Below, piece by piece: positions 5,422 to 6,268 of a DNA stretch of 6,268 bases. Position numbers and translations under genes: made by a program. The stretch lies in assembly GCA_900552365.1 (NCBI GenBank), contig URZP01000079.1, positions 1 to 6,268 of the forward strand, written 5' to 3'. The stretch's first letter is position 1, and every line of letters begins with the position of its first letter. The notes below the pieces were generated by a model. It was not told the origin of the DNA, did not search any database, and worked only from the letters and a program-made list of their open reading frames with translations. The DNA comes from an uncultured Coriobacteriaceae bacterium (GTDB lineage: Bacteria; Actinomycetota; Coriobacteriia; Coriobacteriales; Eggerthellaceae).

Positions 5422-5522
5422 AATTCCTCTTTCGTTTGATTCGAATCGGCTTTTGTCGGCAATTCGACGAGATCACAGTAATGGTATCAGCTATCAGGCG
5501 ATGGGGCGCGGTTAAATGATTG
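5422..5522 (-). promoter_or_regulatory. galE upstream region: possible extended -10 and palindromic site
   Basis: On the minus strand, TGATACCAT (complement of 5481-5489) fits an extended -10 element. It would give a leader of about 50-55 bases before galE. No clear -35 accompanies it. Within that leader, GATTCGAATC (5438-5447) is a perfect 10-bp palindrome, and TCGAAT (5441-5446) can pair with ATTCGA (5462-5467). These could form a leader hairpin or an operator. I see no T-tailed terminator after the TatD gene, so read-through into galE is also possible. Confidence 0.3.
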
Positions 5523-6268
5523 TTATGAATGCTTCGCGAAAAGCTCCAGCGAATTTTTGCTGATATCTTGCAAAACCCCGGCACCTTTTCGTTCTAATGC
5601 TACTTGAGCTGCTATTTCAAGCGCTTTGCGTACATCTTGATAGGAAAGGTCGACTCGAGGCTCGCCAGTTGTTGGATCGGGCGTCGCGCCTTCGTTGGTT
5701 GGCGGATAATCGGTTTCCAGAAGCAGTTGCTTTGCAGGTATGACCTTGATGTATTCGCGCCCACGGCGCGAGTTGGCCATGAAAGGACCTACCGAGAAAT
5801 AGCAACCGCTTTTGATTGCCCTATGGAGCTCGTCGTTTGACCCCGAGAACCAGTGGAAAATACAGGAGCAAGAGGTCAGCGAGCCGCTTGCTTCGAGCAT
5901 ATCCAACACTGCATCGGCGGATTTTATCGCGTGAAGGGAGATCAGCTTCCCGCCTTGTTTGCCGCATGCTTCAAGAATTGTGCGAAGAACCACTCGTTGG
6001 GTTTCGGCGGTTTCGATTTTTTTCTTACCGAAGTCGAGTCCGATTTCGCCGACGAAGTTCGTTGAATCAAGGCTCGAGAGAAGCTGTTCGACTTGCGCAT
6101 CTGCATCGGCGATGTACCACGGATGCAGGCCGATGCCCAGGTGGATGTTGCTGAATCCCGCAAGCAGCTCGCGTGCTTGCCGAAAGCCTGCATGCCTTTG
6201 CGTATCTTCAGGCTCCATTTCATCGGGACGAAGATTTCCATCTTCATTTCTTCAAGCTGCTTGTAGGC
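5523..6268 (-). CDS. TatD-family metal-dependent hydrolase, partial and apparently frameshifted
   Basis: TatD proteins are TIM-barrel, two-metal phosphoesterases, usually 3'-5' DNases of the cytoplasm. From ATG 6218, 231 residues are readable. GLHPW is at 30-34, the metal-binding Glu is E58 in GEIGLD, the metal-binding His residues are H96 (ISLH) and H122 (FHWFSGS), and the Asp is D170 in LLLETDYP. The first metal pair (HxH) should lie beyond the right edge. ATG 6218 is not a likely true start: an in-frame TGA lies at 6254-6252, yet the +1 frame to the right reads AYKQLEEMKMEIFVPM, as expected just before MEPED in such proteins. One missing A in the AAA run (complement of 6218-6220) would join the two as FVPMKMEPED. 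The gene lies upstream of galE in the same direction. Family assignment is firm. Functional integrity depends on whether the indel is real. Confidence 0.85.

Noticed and set aside
1..6268. A new defence or mobile system built around the XRE regulator and TatD hydrolase
   Set aside because: The two genes are more than 3 kb apart, in different transcription units, and separated by housekeeping genes. I see no recombinase, toxin, ATPase or repeat array.

Overview
The window looks like bacterial chromosome from a Gram-positive lineage. An Actinobacteriota/Coriobacteriia-type host of moderate GC content is my best guess. It rests on the LCP protein with a long Ser/Arg/Gln-rich cytoplasmic tail, on TGnTAGAAT-like -10 elements, and on the mix of a PgcA-type mutase with actinobacterial-style housekeeping genes. 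The guess is inference and was not tested by a search. I found no insertion sequence, phage gene, CRISPR array, tRNA or rRNA.

Layout, left to right. (1) 1-278: the C-terminal part of a HAD-superfamily phosphatase, whose reading frame appears broken by a one-base loss in a G run at 47-50. (2) 279-364: a short intergenic region with a likely promoter, a perfect ParB-binding parS palindrome (296-319) and a small hairpin just before the ribosome-binding site. (3) 365-2056: an intact alpha-phosphoglucomutase/phosphomannomutase (pgcA type). An apparent start at 296 is an artefact of reading through parS. (4) 2117-2395, minus strand: a small XRE-family DNA-binding protein convergent with pgcA. A 10-bp inverted repeat at its 3' end may stop transcription from both sides, and a dyad at its own promoter may be an operator. 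(5) 2396-2779: about 385 bp without a gene, containing nested complementary segments and a terminator-like hairpin that together suggest a structured RNA. The promoter and strong RBS of the next gene lie at its right end. (6) 2780-4084: a LytR-CpsA-Psr (LCP) membrane ligase. (7) 4085-4290: a convergent intergenic region with two clear terminators, one for each flanking gene, and a third hairpin between them. (8) 4291-5421, minus strand: galE, UDP-glucose 4-epimerase. (9) 5523-6268, minus strand: a TatD-family metallohydrolase running off the right edge. Its frame is also broken, by a one-base loss in an A run near 6218.

Functional theme: PgcA makes glucose-1-phosphate, the precursor of UDP-glucose, and GalE interconverts UDP-glucose and UDP-galactose (possibly also the N-acetyl forms). 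LCP enzymes attach lipid-linked glycopolymers to peptidoglycan. Three of the six genes therefore fit sugar-nucleotide supply and cell-envelope polymer assembly. They sit in separate transcription units, so the link is one of pathway and not of operon. The parS site suggests that the segment lies in the origin-proximal part of the chromosome.

The points most worth a second look are the parS site, the two homopolymer-associated frameshifts at opposite ends of the window, and the possible structured RNA upstream of the LCP gene. I did not find convincing evidence for a new multi-gene system.
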